Shown piece by piece: positions 37,322 to 45,130 of a stretch of DNA of 64,000 nt. Both the position numbers and the translations under genes were made by a program. Origin of the DNA: Maridesulfovibrio sp. (lineage in GTDB: Bacteria > Desulfobacterota > Desulfovibrionia > Desulfovibrionales > Desulfovibrionaceae); assembly GCF_963667685.1 (NCBI RefSeq), contig NZ_OY763931.1:1-64000 (forward strand), written 5' to 3'. How positions within the stretch are numbered: position 1 is the first letter of the stretch; every line of letters starts with the position of its first letter. Under the pieces are notes generated by a model. It was not told where the DNA came from, made no database searches, and saw nothing but the letters and a program-made list of their open reading frames with translations.

Positions 37322-37648
37322 CTAGTCGAACAGGTCTTCAAGCTCGTCAAAAACATAGTGCATGTACATAACTTTGGGAGATCCGCCCATGGCGATAGCC
37401 AGCATAGCTGCCTGCATAATTTCTTCTTTGCTGGCACCATGACTTGCTGCTCCCTGAATGTGAAGCGAAATGCACATTTCGCACTGGGACATCATGGAAC
37501 ATGCAACATGGATCAGTTCCTGGGTCTTATGGTCAATTGGTCCGAACTCACTTATTTCTTTGGTGAAGTTAAGGTACTTGGGGAAAACATCACCAGCTTT
37601 CTGAGTCATTTTGGACAGAGTACTCGCTGCTTTTTCTGCTGCATCCAT
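37322..37648 (-). CDS. AhpD-like carboxymuconolactone decarboxylase family protein
   Basis: A 108-residue helical protein with the AhpD redox motif CEMCISLH (CxxC with downstream His) and preceding Gln/Glu residues. Members are alkylhydroperoxidase-like disulfide reductants; in AhpD the partner is lipoylated protein, which fits a genome neighbourhood of lipoyl enzymes. GAGGAG precedes the ATG. A -24/-12 promoter at 37688-37703 and an AcoR-type dyad at 37777-37793 lie upstream. Confidence 0.88.
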   Translation of the reverse strand: MDAAEKAASTLSKMTQKAGDVFPKYLNFTKEISEFGPIDHKTQELIHVACSMMSQCEMCISLHIQGAASHGASKEEIMQAAMLAIAMGGSPKVMYMHYVFDELEDLFD

Positions 37649-37687
37649 TTTAAATTCTCCTCTTTAAAGTTTAAGATACAGCTATAA

Positions 37688-37703
37688 AGCAAAGAGCGTG
37701 CCT
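37688..37703 (-). promoter_or_regulatory. Sigma-54 promoter of the AhpD-like gene
   Basis: Read on the minus strand it is AGGCAC-GCTCT-TTGCT, with GG and GC ten bases apart. The expected start near 37677 gives a leader of about 29 bases to the ATG at 37648. Confidence 0.72.
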
Positions 37704-37776
37704 CTTTTATTTCATCTGGAATAGCCTAAATTCCGTACAAATAATGAGTTCGCGCACCAGAAAGTAACATACAAAA

Positions 37777-37793
37777 TGTTCCAGAGATGAACA
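37777..37793. promoter_or_regulatory. Putative AcoR binding site 3 between divergent AhpD-like and lipB genes
   Basis: TGTTC-CAGAGAT-GAACA is an exact match to the two sites in the acoR-acoC gap. It sits about 85 bases from the minus-strand and 145 bases from the plus-strand sigma-54 elements. Confidence 0.72.
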
Positions 37794-37930
37794 TTGATCG
37801 GAAAATGAACAGTACAACACGGAATTTATAACGTTTTAAATTATTGCAGATATAAAACCACAGACAGCGAAGCTGTATAAATATTACGGCCCCGGATCAG
37901 ATCCCGGCAGTTGCCGCAGCAGAAGCTCGC

Positions 37931-37946
37931 TGGCATGCATGTTGCT
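37931..37946 (+). promoter_or_regulatory. Possible sigma-54 promoter of lipB-lipA
   Basis: TGGCAT-GCATG-TTGCT keeps GG-N10-GC. The predicted start near 37957 almost coincides with the first ATG of lipB at 37958, so the transcript would have no leader. Confidence 0.55.
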
Positions 37947-37957
37947 TTCCTCAAAGC

Positions 37958-38671
37958 ATGTTTAAGGAAGACACACATCACCAAACAGCCTTGTTGCTGG
38001 ATTTGAATACCAGCGATTACATGGAAGTTTTTCAGCTGCAGAAGGATATTTTTGCACTGAGAAAACAAAGCCTTGTTCCTGATATTGTTATCATGCTGGA
38101 GCATCGGCCATGTTTCACAATTGGCCGGAGCGGCAGCCGCGATCATCTACTTGTTGATAATCAGGTCCTTAGGCAGCACAAAATTACTGTCCACGATACA
38201 TCCAGAGGCGGAGATATAACTTATCACGGTCCCGGCCAGCTTGTCTGTTATCCTATTATGTCTCTTGAAGGGGAGCAGCGGGATCTGCATGCATATGCCC
38301 GGAAGATGGAAGAAGTTATGATTCGGACCTTAGGTGCTTTTGATATCAAGGCCGGACGCAAGCAGCAGTTCCCGGGAGTCTGGGTTGGGGACCGTAAGAT
38401 AGGGGCCATGGGCATAGCGGTACGCAACTGGGTCACAATGCACGGAATATCACTGAATGTCTGCCCAGACATGGAGCATTTTTCATATATAATACCCTGC
38501 GGCATAGCGTCATACGGGGTGACTTCAATGAGTGAAGTCATAGGCGAGCCGATTCAGGTTGATATTGTTCGAAAGGAAATGCGTAAACAGTTCAGCGCAG
38601 TGTTCGATATGCCTTTACTCCCAACGACCTTGAAAAATATAATCAAAGAGGAAGAATATGCAAAAGCCTGA
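37958..38671 (+). CDS. lipB: Octanoyltransferase LipB
   Basis: Moves octanoate from acyl carrier protein to the lipoyl domain Lys, the first step of lipoate assembly. The 237-residue protein has the family motif RGGDITYHGPGQLVCYP and the catalytic Cys in IPCGIASYGVTSM; the Lys in RKIGAMGI is also present. The first ATG has no clear ribosome-binding site and lies right at the predicted transcript start, so the true start may be a downstream TTG near 37991. It overlaps lipA by 14 bases. Confidence 0.93.
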   Translation: MFKEDTHHQTALLLDLNTSDYMEVFQLQKDIFALRKQSLVPDIVIMLEHRPCFTIGRSGSRDHLLVDNQVLRQHKITVHDTSRGGDITYHGPGQLVCYPIMSLEGEQRDLHAYARKMEEVMIRTLGAFDIKAGRKQQFPGVWVGDRKIGAMGIAVRNWVTMHGISLNVCPDMEHFSYIIPCGIASYGVTSMSEVIGEPIQVDIVRKEMRKQFSAVFDMPLLPTTLKNIIKEEEYAKA

Positions 38672-39536
38672 GTGGTTGACCATACCTGCACCGGACGCGC
38701 AGCATATGAACAGTATCCGGGATCTGCTGGGGAAAGGGGAGCTTCATTCCGTTTGTGAAAGCGCGCAATGCCCCAATATCGGTGAATGCTTTGCCAGCAG
38801 AACATGTACATTCATGATTCTGGGTGACATCTGTACCCGTAATTGCGCATTCTGCGCAGTAACTCACGGCAAGCCGCACGCTCCGGACCCGGAAGAACCG
38901 ATTAAACTGGCTCTTACTGCAAAACAATTGGGATTGAAACATATCGTTGTCACCTCTGTAACCCGTGATGATCTAGCGGATGGTGGGGCAGGGCATTTTG
39001 CCAGCACCATTGCTGCAATCAGAAAAGAAACTCCGGAATCGACAGTTGAAGTTCTGATTCCTGATTTCAAAGGCCAGATCGATCCTTTGCTGAAGGTAAT
39101 TGAAGCTGCCCCGGAAGTTATAAATCATAATGTGGAGACAGTTCCCCGACTGTATCCTACAGTAAGGCCTGCCGCAAAATACGAACAGTCGCTGAAGTTG
39201 ATCAGTAATGTTAGACAATATTCCCCCAATAATAAAATTAAGACAAAATCAGGCCTTATGCTCGGTCTGGGTGAAAAGAAGGCGGAAGTGGTTTCTGTTA
39301 TGGGAGAGCTGGTCGAGGCGGGATGCAACATATTAACCATCGGGCAATATCTCCGCCCGTCCCCGAAACATCATCCGTTAATCGAATATATCCATCCGGA
39401 CAGGTTTGCAGAATATGCCGAGATAGGTACAGAGCTTGGTTTCAAGCAGGTTGTTTCCGGGCCTTTGGTCCGCAGTTCCTATCATGCGGAGAAAAGTTTT
39501 CAGCAGCTGAATTCCAAATGCTGCGGAAACCACTGA
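38658..39536 (+). CDS. lipA: Lipoyl synthase LipA
   Basis: Radical-SAM enzyme of 292 residues that inserts two sulfurs into the protein-bound octanoyl chain. The auxiliary cluster ligands are in CESAQCPNIGEC, the SAM cluster in CTRNCAFC, and the C-terminal Ser ligand in RSSYHAE. GAGGA precedes the ATG at 38658 inside the end of lipB, indicating translational coupling. Its location next to the aco genes fits a role in lipoylating AcoC. Confidence 0.96.
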   Translation: MQKPEWLTIPAPDAQHMNSIRDLLGKGELHSVCESAQCPNIGECFASRTCTFMILGDICTRNCAFCAVTHGKPHAPDPEEPIKLALTAKQLGLKHIVVTSVTRDDLADGGAGHFASTIAAIRKETPESTVEVLIPDFKGQIDPLLKVIEAAPEVINHNVETVPRLYPTVRPAAKYEQSLKLISNVRQYSPNNKIKTKSGLMLGLGEKKAEVVSVMGELVEAGCNILTIGQYLRPSPKHHPLIEYIHPDRFAEYAEIGTELGFKQVVSGPLVRSSYHAEKSFQQLNSKCCGNH

Positions 39537-39656
39537 TAAGAATTTTAGATATATAAATTTTCGGTTAGGTGGTTATTCCCAGCTAATACATCATCTAGAC
39601 CCGAAATCGGTTCTAGTGGGGCGTGCCTCATGGAGAAGATGGAAACTTTACCAGCT

Positions 39657-40448
39657 TTATAGGTTGTTGGGCCAAAAGCGAAGTTGTTGTCTTTCTTCCT
39701 GAAGAACATATGTTTGTAATCCGCATTTAACATATTTCTCCCGGGCACGCTCCACTGTCAGCCTTAATTGCATGGGGTCGTTATTCTCCTCAGGCATATG
39801 ATAAACAATCACATTTCGAGGCTTGAATATTTCAGTGATTATCCTTCGTCCTTCCCGGTTATGATAGAATAGAGGATTTACAAATACTGCTTCAAGCTCA
39901 ACTCCCTGTAACGGCTTTTCATAATACTCCGCCACATGGTCGGCATCTCCTGTAAACAGAATCTTTATTCCGTTCATTTCGAGCAGAAAGCAGTCATTTC
40001 GAATATCATGATACTGTGGTCCCATATGGCGTGTACCGATAATTGTCAGCCTCAGGTCCTTTGTCAGATCGAGAGAGTCAAATTCTCCCGGTTCCAGACC
40101 TGAAATCAGGTAGTGAATATCACGCTCCCGAATCTCGGCAAGTAATCCATCCGTGGCCTTGGAACCGTTGCTGCTCCTTGGGACTACTATAAATTTGACC
40201 GGTCTGTTTTTCAAATATTCGTTAACCAGTGATGGCGTGAAATGGTCCGGGTGCTCATGTGAGAAAAACAGATAATCAATCCGGTTAAAGGGTGGAGTTC
40301 CTGTCTTCATGAGATGCAGGTCCATTGGAGATACTCTGCTAAAGGGATGTCCTCCTTCATCATGTATTCCATCAATAAGAATATCTGTGCCATCATACCT
40401 GACCATCACTCCGGCGTTGGCCACAAGAGTAACATCAACATAACTCAT
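39657..40448 (-). CDS. Metallo-beta-lactamase-fold hydrolase (UlaG-like)
   Basis: A 263-residue protein with the HxHxDH metal motif (FSHEHPDHF), a downstream His (GTRHMGPQ) and Asp in FTGDADH, as in UlaG/PhnP-type single-domain hydrolases. Substrate unknown. GGTGGAG precedes the ATG. It follows the butanediol dehydrogenase on the same strand but a terminator lies between, so it may be expressed separately. Confidence 0.85.
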   Translation of the reverse strand: MSYVDVTLVANAGVMVRYDGTDILIDGIHDEGGHPFSRVSPMDLHLMKTGTPPFNRIDYLFFSHEHPDHFTPSLVNEYLKNRPVKFIVVPRSSNGSKATDGLLAEIRERDIHYLISGLEPGEFDSLDLTKDLRLTIIGTRHMGPQYHDIRNDCFLLEMNGIKILFTGDADHVAEYYEKPLQGVELEAVFVNPLFYHNREGRRIITEIFKPRNVIVYHMPEENNDPMQLRLTVERAREKYVKCGLQTYVLQEERQQLRFWPNNL

Positions 40449-40502
40449 TTTATTTCTCCACCTTCAATATTTATCGGTATTTTCATTCCCATCAATGCGC
40501 AG

Positions 40503-40539
40503 ATAAAAGAAAAGGGAAGAACCTCGCGACTCTTCCCTT
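40503..40539 (-). terminator. Terminator after butanediol dehydrogenase
   Basis: On the minus strand AAGGGAAGA (40539-40531) pairs with TCTTCCCTT (40520-40512), followed by a TTCTTTTAT tract. Confidence 0.7.
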
Positions 40540-40718
40540 CGGACATTTTCGGGTGCACAATCCCGTTCCAATAACTGGATAACCGAAAACGTCTACTCCT
40601 CTGCCAATAGTACAAGGCACCGGGCTTTACACCCGCTATTTCAATCTGCACATAACTTTGAAGAACGGCAGATCAAAATTTTATCATCAGTGATTATTTG
40701 TGGGCTCGCATACTTCTG

Positions 40719-41789
40719 TTAAGGCTTCACTATAATTTTAATATTTTCATCTTTATTGTTAATCAGTTCCATAAAGCCTTTTTCAACAATATCTTCCAGT
40801 TCTATTTTTCCGGTAATCATGGGTTCTGCCTTAAGCTGACCTGTGGAGAGCAAAGCTGAAACTCCTTTGAAATCTTCCAGAGTATAGGCCAGAGTTCCGA
40901 TTACCCGTTTATCGGTACCGCTCAGGCTGAAGAAATTAAAAGAACTCGGTTCCTCAAAGATACCTACAATAACGGCCCGTCCTGCATTACGGATTACATC
41001 CACTGCAAGTGGGCCGGTAAATTTATTGCCCACACACTCAAATGAAACATCCGCTCCGGAGCCGTTGGTCATGGCCTTGATCTCGGCCACAGCATCACAT
41101 TCAGAAGGATTGATAACAATATCAGCCCCGCATTCTTTAGCCTTGGCGGTGCGGGCTTTGGACATTTCCAGCATTATTATTTTACCGGCACCGGCAGCTT
41201 TTGCAGCCATTAGAGTTCCCAGTCCGATAGTTCCGGCCCCGATGATTACAACAGTTTCTCCAAGAATGGACCCGGCTTCGCGTACCGCTTTGAATCCGGT
41301 TGCCAGAGGCTCTATCAATGCACCTGCTTCCGGGGTAACTCCTGCAGGTAATTTGTAGCACAACTCTGCGGGGATGTTTACATACTTGGCGAAGGCTCCG
41401 TCATTGTGAAGGCCGGTAAAAGCGAGTTTTTCACAGACATTGTAGCGGCCAGCCCTACAGGTTACGCACTCTCCGCAGTGTTGGCAGGCATCTGGGGCGA
41501 CAAAGTCGCCGACGCTTACGTTGCTGACTCCTTCGCCTACTTCCACCACTGTGCCGGTGAACTCATGACCTAGAATCACACTGCCTATTTTGCCGGTAAG
41601 TGGATGGGGCTCTTCCGTAGGAATAAAAATAGGACCTGCAATGTATTCATGCAAATCAGATCCGCAAATACCACACCAGTCAACTTTGATTTTTACCCAC
41701 CCGGCGGAAGGGGATGGTGGGACAGAAACAGTTTCTACACGCACGTCCTCTTTGCCATGCCAGACGGCAGCTCGCATTGTTTCGCTCAT
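40719..41789 (-). CDS. Zinc-dependent 2,3-butanediol dehydrogenase
   Basis: Medium-chain dehydrogenase of 356 residues that interconverts butanediol and acetoin with NAD(H). Catalytic zinc ligands are in WCGICGSDLHEY and GHEFTG, structural zinc Cys in CQHCGECVTCRAGRYNVC, and the NAD fold has GAGTIGLG. Glu/Pro and GLHNDGAFAKYV stretches match R,R-butanediol dehydrogenases. AGAGG precedes the ATG. The acetoin it makes would feed the AcoABC complex; the upstream region carries an AcoR-type dyad and a -24/-12 element. Confidence 0.9.
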   Translation of the reverse strand: MSETMRAAVWHGKEDVRVETVSVPPSPSAGWVKIKVDWCGICGSDLHEYIAGPIFIPTEEPHPLTGKIGSVILGHEFTGTVVEVGEGVSNVSVGDFVAPDACQHCGECVTCRAGRYNVCEKLAFTGLHNDGAFAKYVNIPAELCYKLPAGVTPEAGALIEPLATGFKAVREAGSILGETVVIIGAGTIGLGTLMAAKAAGAGKIIMLEMSKARTAKAKECGADIVINPSECDAVAEIKAMTNGSGADVSFECVGNKFTGPLAVDVIRNAGRAVIVGIFEEPSSFNFFSLSGTDKRVIGTLAYTLEDFKGVSALLSTGQLKAEPMITGKIELEDIVEKGFMELINNKDENIKIIVKP

Positions 41790-41866
41790 GGGAACCTCTC
41801 TTGAATTATCGTACTATGGAATTTTCTGATAACAGCCAATGAGACCACAAATAACTAAATGCAGAT

Positions 41867-41882
41867 TGCATCCAGCATGCCA
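41867..41882 (-). promoter_or_regulatory. Putative sigma-54 promoter of butanediol dehydrogenase
   Basis: On the minus strand TGGCAT-GCTGG-ATGCA, with GG and GC ten bases apart. The expected start near 41856 gives a leader of about 67 bases. Confidence 0.62.
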
Positions 41883-42027
41883 TACATGTGCATAGTTAAA
41901 AGACAGATAGTATAAAATATGAATAGAGATAAAATAGAGTCTAAATATCAGAGAGTTAACCACATATTAGAGAGTAAAAGAATCAAGTACAGTTTAATTA
42001 TCCTGAAATTAAAAAACTGTAACACCG

Positions 42028-42044
42028 TGTTCTATATCAGGACA
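42028..42044. promoter_or_regulatory. Putative AcoR binding site 4 upstream of butanediol dehydrogenase
   Basis: TGTTC-TATATCA-GGACA differs by one base from the TGTTC-N7-GAACA dyad, about 150 bases upstream of the predicted -24 element. Confidence 0.55.
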
Positions 42045-42115
42045 TATCTTGTGGTTTGGTCGTTTTTAGGACAGTTGCATGCTGAATAGAGGGATAATCT
42101 CTTTTAGGCAAAGTA

Positions 42116-42135
42116 GTTACAATGAAAATTGCAAC
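42116..42135. repeat. Degenerate hairpin resembling copies A/B
   Basis: GTTACAAT gaaa ATTGCAAC keeps the core of the A/B hairpins (ACAATGAAAATTG) but lacks the T run. The rest of 41790-42331 holds no gene I can support. Confidence 0.4.
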
Positions 42136-42331
42136 CCATTCTAAGTTGGATATGCAAAAGTATAGATCAATGAGAATAGTGTGAGACACTAACTGGGATT
42201 ATATAGTACAGAAAAGATGATTTTTGCAGATTACGCTGTTGGTTGAGCAGCTTCCCAGAAGGAGCAATCGCCTACTGGGAAATCGAATGCGATGGTGCGT
42301 GATCCAGACATAACACATCTATGATTGGATT

Positions 42332-42838
42332 CTATAGCGGGTGGTAGCCCATTGCTGAAATTGTTGCATATATAACGATAATGGCGGCAATGATTGTCAG
42401 GGAGATTTTAGCCATAAACGGTAGTTTCGGCTTTTGAAAGCTGGCGGATTCTCCTTTCGTTCCGCGAAGGGCAAAGATTGCTGCTGCGGTCAGAGCTGCT
42501 CCCAAAATGCTGCCAATCCATTCCATTCTGGCAAGAGTAGCCGACATCGGATTTTGAGAGACGGGGAAGATCTGCGCAAGATCAGAAATATAAACAGCCA
42601 GATAAGCGACGCCGAGTAGCACTGAAATGAGATACCCTTTGTTTTGCTTGTAAACGAAATAGCTTGCCGCAAGGCTTCCGAAACCGAGGCAAGTCAGAAA
42701 GATATTGAAGCTGGCAAGCACGAGGGTAGAGTATTGCGTAAACTCACGTGTTTCAACAGTCCCTCCTGGAATCATAAGTGATAAGTTGGCTACTGAAGCT
42801 GCCAGCAGAATTGTTACAACAAGCCGTATTGATTTCAT
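42332..42838 (-). CDS. Small multi-pass membrane protein of unknown function
   Basis: A 168-residue protein with about four hydrophobic helices (residues 5-25, 38-60, 68-90, 108-126) and another near the C-terminus (about 145-163). No recognised family or active-site motif. A ribosome-binding site (GGAGCA) precedes the ATG. Alone on its strand, it ends near repeat E and starts next to repeat C. Confidence 0.6.
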   Translation of the reverse strand: MKSIRLVVTILLAASVANLSLMIPGGTVETREFTQYSTLVLASFNIFLTCLGFGSLAASYFVYKQNKGYLISVLLGVAYLAVYISDLAQIFPVSQNPMSATLARMEWIGSILGAALTAAAIFALRGTKGESASFQKPKLPFMAKISLTIIAAIIVIYATISAMGYHPL

Positions 42839-42888
42839 TATGTTTGCTCCTGTCCGTCGCAGAATGTGAGAAATTTATGATACTTTAG

Positions 42889-42931
42889 ATGCTTCTTAAG
42901 GATTCACGCTGAAAATCGTTAGCCCTTTTTT
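42889..42931 (+). repeat. Dispersed terminator block, copy C
   Basis: GCTTCTTAAGGATTCACG ctgaaaat CGTTAGCCC plus T run. It matches copy D at 44244-44287 over about 40 bases and brackets the sulfotransferase-like gene with it as a direct repeat. Its hairpin has lost two base pairs. Confidence 0.65.
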
Positions 42932-42946
42932 CGTTTTATATCTTCA

Positions 42947-44116
42947 TTAAAAAAATAACTTTTCGTCTGTTGTGAAAAGCTCAATGGGATCTGGTTTACG
43001 GTTGAACATATCACACATAGAAATTTTCAATCTGAACTGATCCCTCCCATCTGTCTCTGGGGGCAGATGTTTTAACGGTGGCATTGAGAATGGTGTTTTG
43101 AAAACTTCCAGAGCTTTTTTGTTGTTAGCCTCCGACATGGGGGCCACTATCCATTCAGGAGTATAGTTCCATTTTTTATAATAAGAGCTTAATGCAATTT
43201 CTATCGCTTCAGATTCAGCTGCGGAAAACATTGGTTCTTTATCATTTCTGGTTGATTCAGTTTTGAACCATGGCAATTCTTCTGGTGGAATGTTTGACAG
43301 CATGTCCAGGCCACCAAGCCGTGCAACAAATCGGTCAAACCCATTAAATATATTGTCCTCGACGTTTCCGCCAACTGTCGGCACGAGAAAAATATTATCC
43401 CAGTCAACGCCGATAAGGCGGGCTAATTTATCCATCATTTCCCTAGGCTTTGATTTTAATTCTTCAATCCTGACAGCTTTGGTAATTTCTTGAAGAGCAG
43501 GGATGAATGGTACAGCGCTAAAACAGATGAAACCTGCTAGCCTGCTTTTATGGCAGCCATCATTCAAATGGTGCCACATATGGCTGATATAGGATTCAAG
43601 AGGCTTTCTAACCATATAGATAAAAGTAACATTTCTAAAATCCTGGAGCAGGGAAGTGATTCCCACAGCACCTGGAGTATGAAGTTGAAAAATTATTTTG
43701 TTTGGCAAATCTTCTATGGAATCGAGGTTACGCTCATTCATGTGTATGACTACTACAAGCAGTAGCAATAAATCTCTTCTGGAGAGACAATCACATTTGT
43801 GAACGATCCTATCGATAAGCTCTTGCACATGTGGCTGGGAAAAATAGCTGCCGCAGCATTCATCATAAGTCAGTAGTCTTTGGGTAATCTTTTTAATGTC
43901 CTGACTAAAGCAAACGTTAGGATGTTCAGGGTCATCAAAGCCAAGCTGCATAACAGGATATAAATACTGGCAAATTATAGGGGAAGGCGTGATTAATTGA
44001 TGGTGTCCATCAAGAAGGTTTCCCAAAAAAAAGCTACCTGACCGGCCATAAAAGACTATCGCCGTAATTTCCCAATCTTTGTTAAGAATGGATTCAATAT
44101 CTCTCTTTGAAAGCAT
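42947..44116 (-). CDS. Sulfotransferase-fold protein
   Basis: A 389-residue protein with the PAPS-dependent sulfotransferase signatures: a 5'-phosphosulfate loop (YGRSGSFFLGNLLDGH, residues 23-38) and a 3'-phosphate region (YMVRKPLESYISHM). The substrate is unknown; homologues modify carbohydrates or small molecules. Codon use and AT content look somewhat different from the neighbours, and the gene sits exactly between two direct terminator repeats (42889-42931 and 44244-44287), which suggests acquisition as a unit. Weak ribosome-binding site. Confidence 0.72.
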   Translation of the reverse strand: MLSKRDIESILNKDWEITAIVFYGRSGSFFLGNLLDGHHQLITPSPIICQYLYPVMQLGFDDPEHPNVCFSQDIKKITQRLLTYDECCGSYFSQPHVQELIDRIVHKCDCLSRRDLLLLLVVVIHMNERNLDSIEDLPNKIIFQLHTPGAVGITSLLQDFRNVTFIYMVRKPLESYISHMWHHLNDGCHKSRLAGFICFSAVPFIPALQEITKAVRIEELKSKPREMMDKLARLIGVDWDNIFLVPTVGGNVEDNIFNGFDRFVARLGGLDMLSNIPPEELPWFKTESTRNDKEPMFSAAESEAIEIALSSYYKKWNYTPEWIVAPMSEANNKKALEVFKTPFSMPPLKHLPPETDGRDQFRLKISMCDMFNRKPDPIELFTTDEKLFF

Positions 44117-44227
44117 AGCAAATTGGAGGATGTTTAGGTTGAGATGGGGCAGCTCTTTATATCTTATTTGATAAGTACCAAGCTAACAGGCTTTTAAATC
44201 ATTGGGAATCGTTTAGACCGACAAATT

Positions 44228-44287
44228 TCTTCAGCTTCATCAGGTGCTTCTTGAGGACTCACGCTGAAAATCGTGAGTCCTTTTTTT
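44228..44287 (+). repeat. Dispersed att/terminator block, copy D
   Basis: TCTTCAGCTTCATCAG echoes the TCTTCAGCTCCACCAG end of copy A, then a perfect hairpin GGACTCACG ctgaaaat CGTGAGTCC (44255-44280) and seven T residues. It is a fully working terminator in form. Confidence 0.65.
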
Positions 44288-44377
44288 ACATAGAAAAATT
44301 TGGTGGGAAACATTTGGGGCTACACTTAAGATATGAACATTTGCTGGGTGATAAATAAAATGTGGCATTGTAACCAC

Positions 44378-45040
44378 TTAAATCTCCTTTAAGAAGGTGT
44401 CACCAGTCCACGTATAGCCATCTTCGGTGAACTCGCTAAAACGTGTTTGGTCAGTGACATTACTCTCAATAAGCCATCTGACGAATCGACCTTTAATGTG
44501 CTTTCCCTGATGACCTGCCGGCATCTTTTTTCCAGCTTTTTTTAGGACAAATTCAACCTCAATTCCATGATCATATTTCACCGCTTTTTTGTGTGCTTGC
44601 GGTAGTAAGTCAATAATAAATTTATCTTTTAATTGTTCTGAGTTTGAAGTCAACCATAGCTTGGCAGCCTTTAATTTATCAATTTTCAAACGATAATTTG
44701 GAATCAAATCAGTAGGTCTGACAAGACCAAATAATCCTGACACGATTAATACTTTTTCATCAAAGTCAGATTTATGTTTCAAAGTTTGATAATCAATAGC
44801 GTCATAAACAACACCTGTATATCGTTCAATAGCTGGCATTGTTTTTGATTCTAATACTTCTTTATTAACGGCAATTGCGTTTTCAAGAGCTTTTGCCTTA
44901 AGTCCATATAGTTTTTTAGGCTCAGCTTCATTAATCGCTTTAATCAAGTCGGCAGTAATGCCTGATACAGACTTTAAAGGCTTGTTCTTTCCTCCATCAG
45001 CTTTGCCCTCGGACGGTGGAATTAAGATAATAGTTTTCAT
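44378..45040 (-). CDS. yaaA: Peroxide-stress protein YaaA (DUF328/UPF0246)
   Basis: A 220-residue protein with the family opening MKTIILIPPSEGK and motifs YTGVVYDAIDY, SGLFGLVRPTD and GIEVEFVLKK. In E. coli YaaA lowers free iron during peroxide stress and binds DNA. The start at 45040 follows the family N-terminus; an ATG 39 bases upstream is possible and neither has a good ribosome-binding site. The gene is more AT-rich than its neighbours, fitting lateral origin. Confidence 0.9.
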   Translation of the reverse strand: MKTIILIPPSEGKADGGKNKPLKSVSGITADLIKAINEAEPKKLYGLKAKALENAIAVNKEVLESKTMPAIERYTGVVYDAIDYQTLKHKSDFDEKVLIVSGLFGLVRPTDLIPNYRLKIDKLKAAKLWLTSNSEQLKDKFIIDLLPQAHKKAVKYDHGIEVEFVLKKAGKKMPAGHQGKHIKGRFVRWLIESNVTDQTRFSEFTEDGYTWTGDTFLKEI

Positions 45041-45130
45041 AAAATTGTGATCATTTAACTTATTAAAAATGTTATTCATTTATGATCAGACAAATGGAAG
45101 ATTCCAACCATAAGCGTTGTCTGGGTCAGG

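Noticed and set aside
40445..40651. Minus-strand ORF ending at the metallo-beta-lactamase gene start
   Set aside because: It contains the terminator hairpin at 40512-40539 and has no ribosome-binding site or family likeness.
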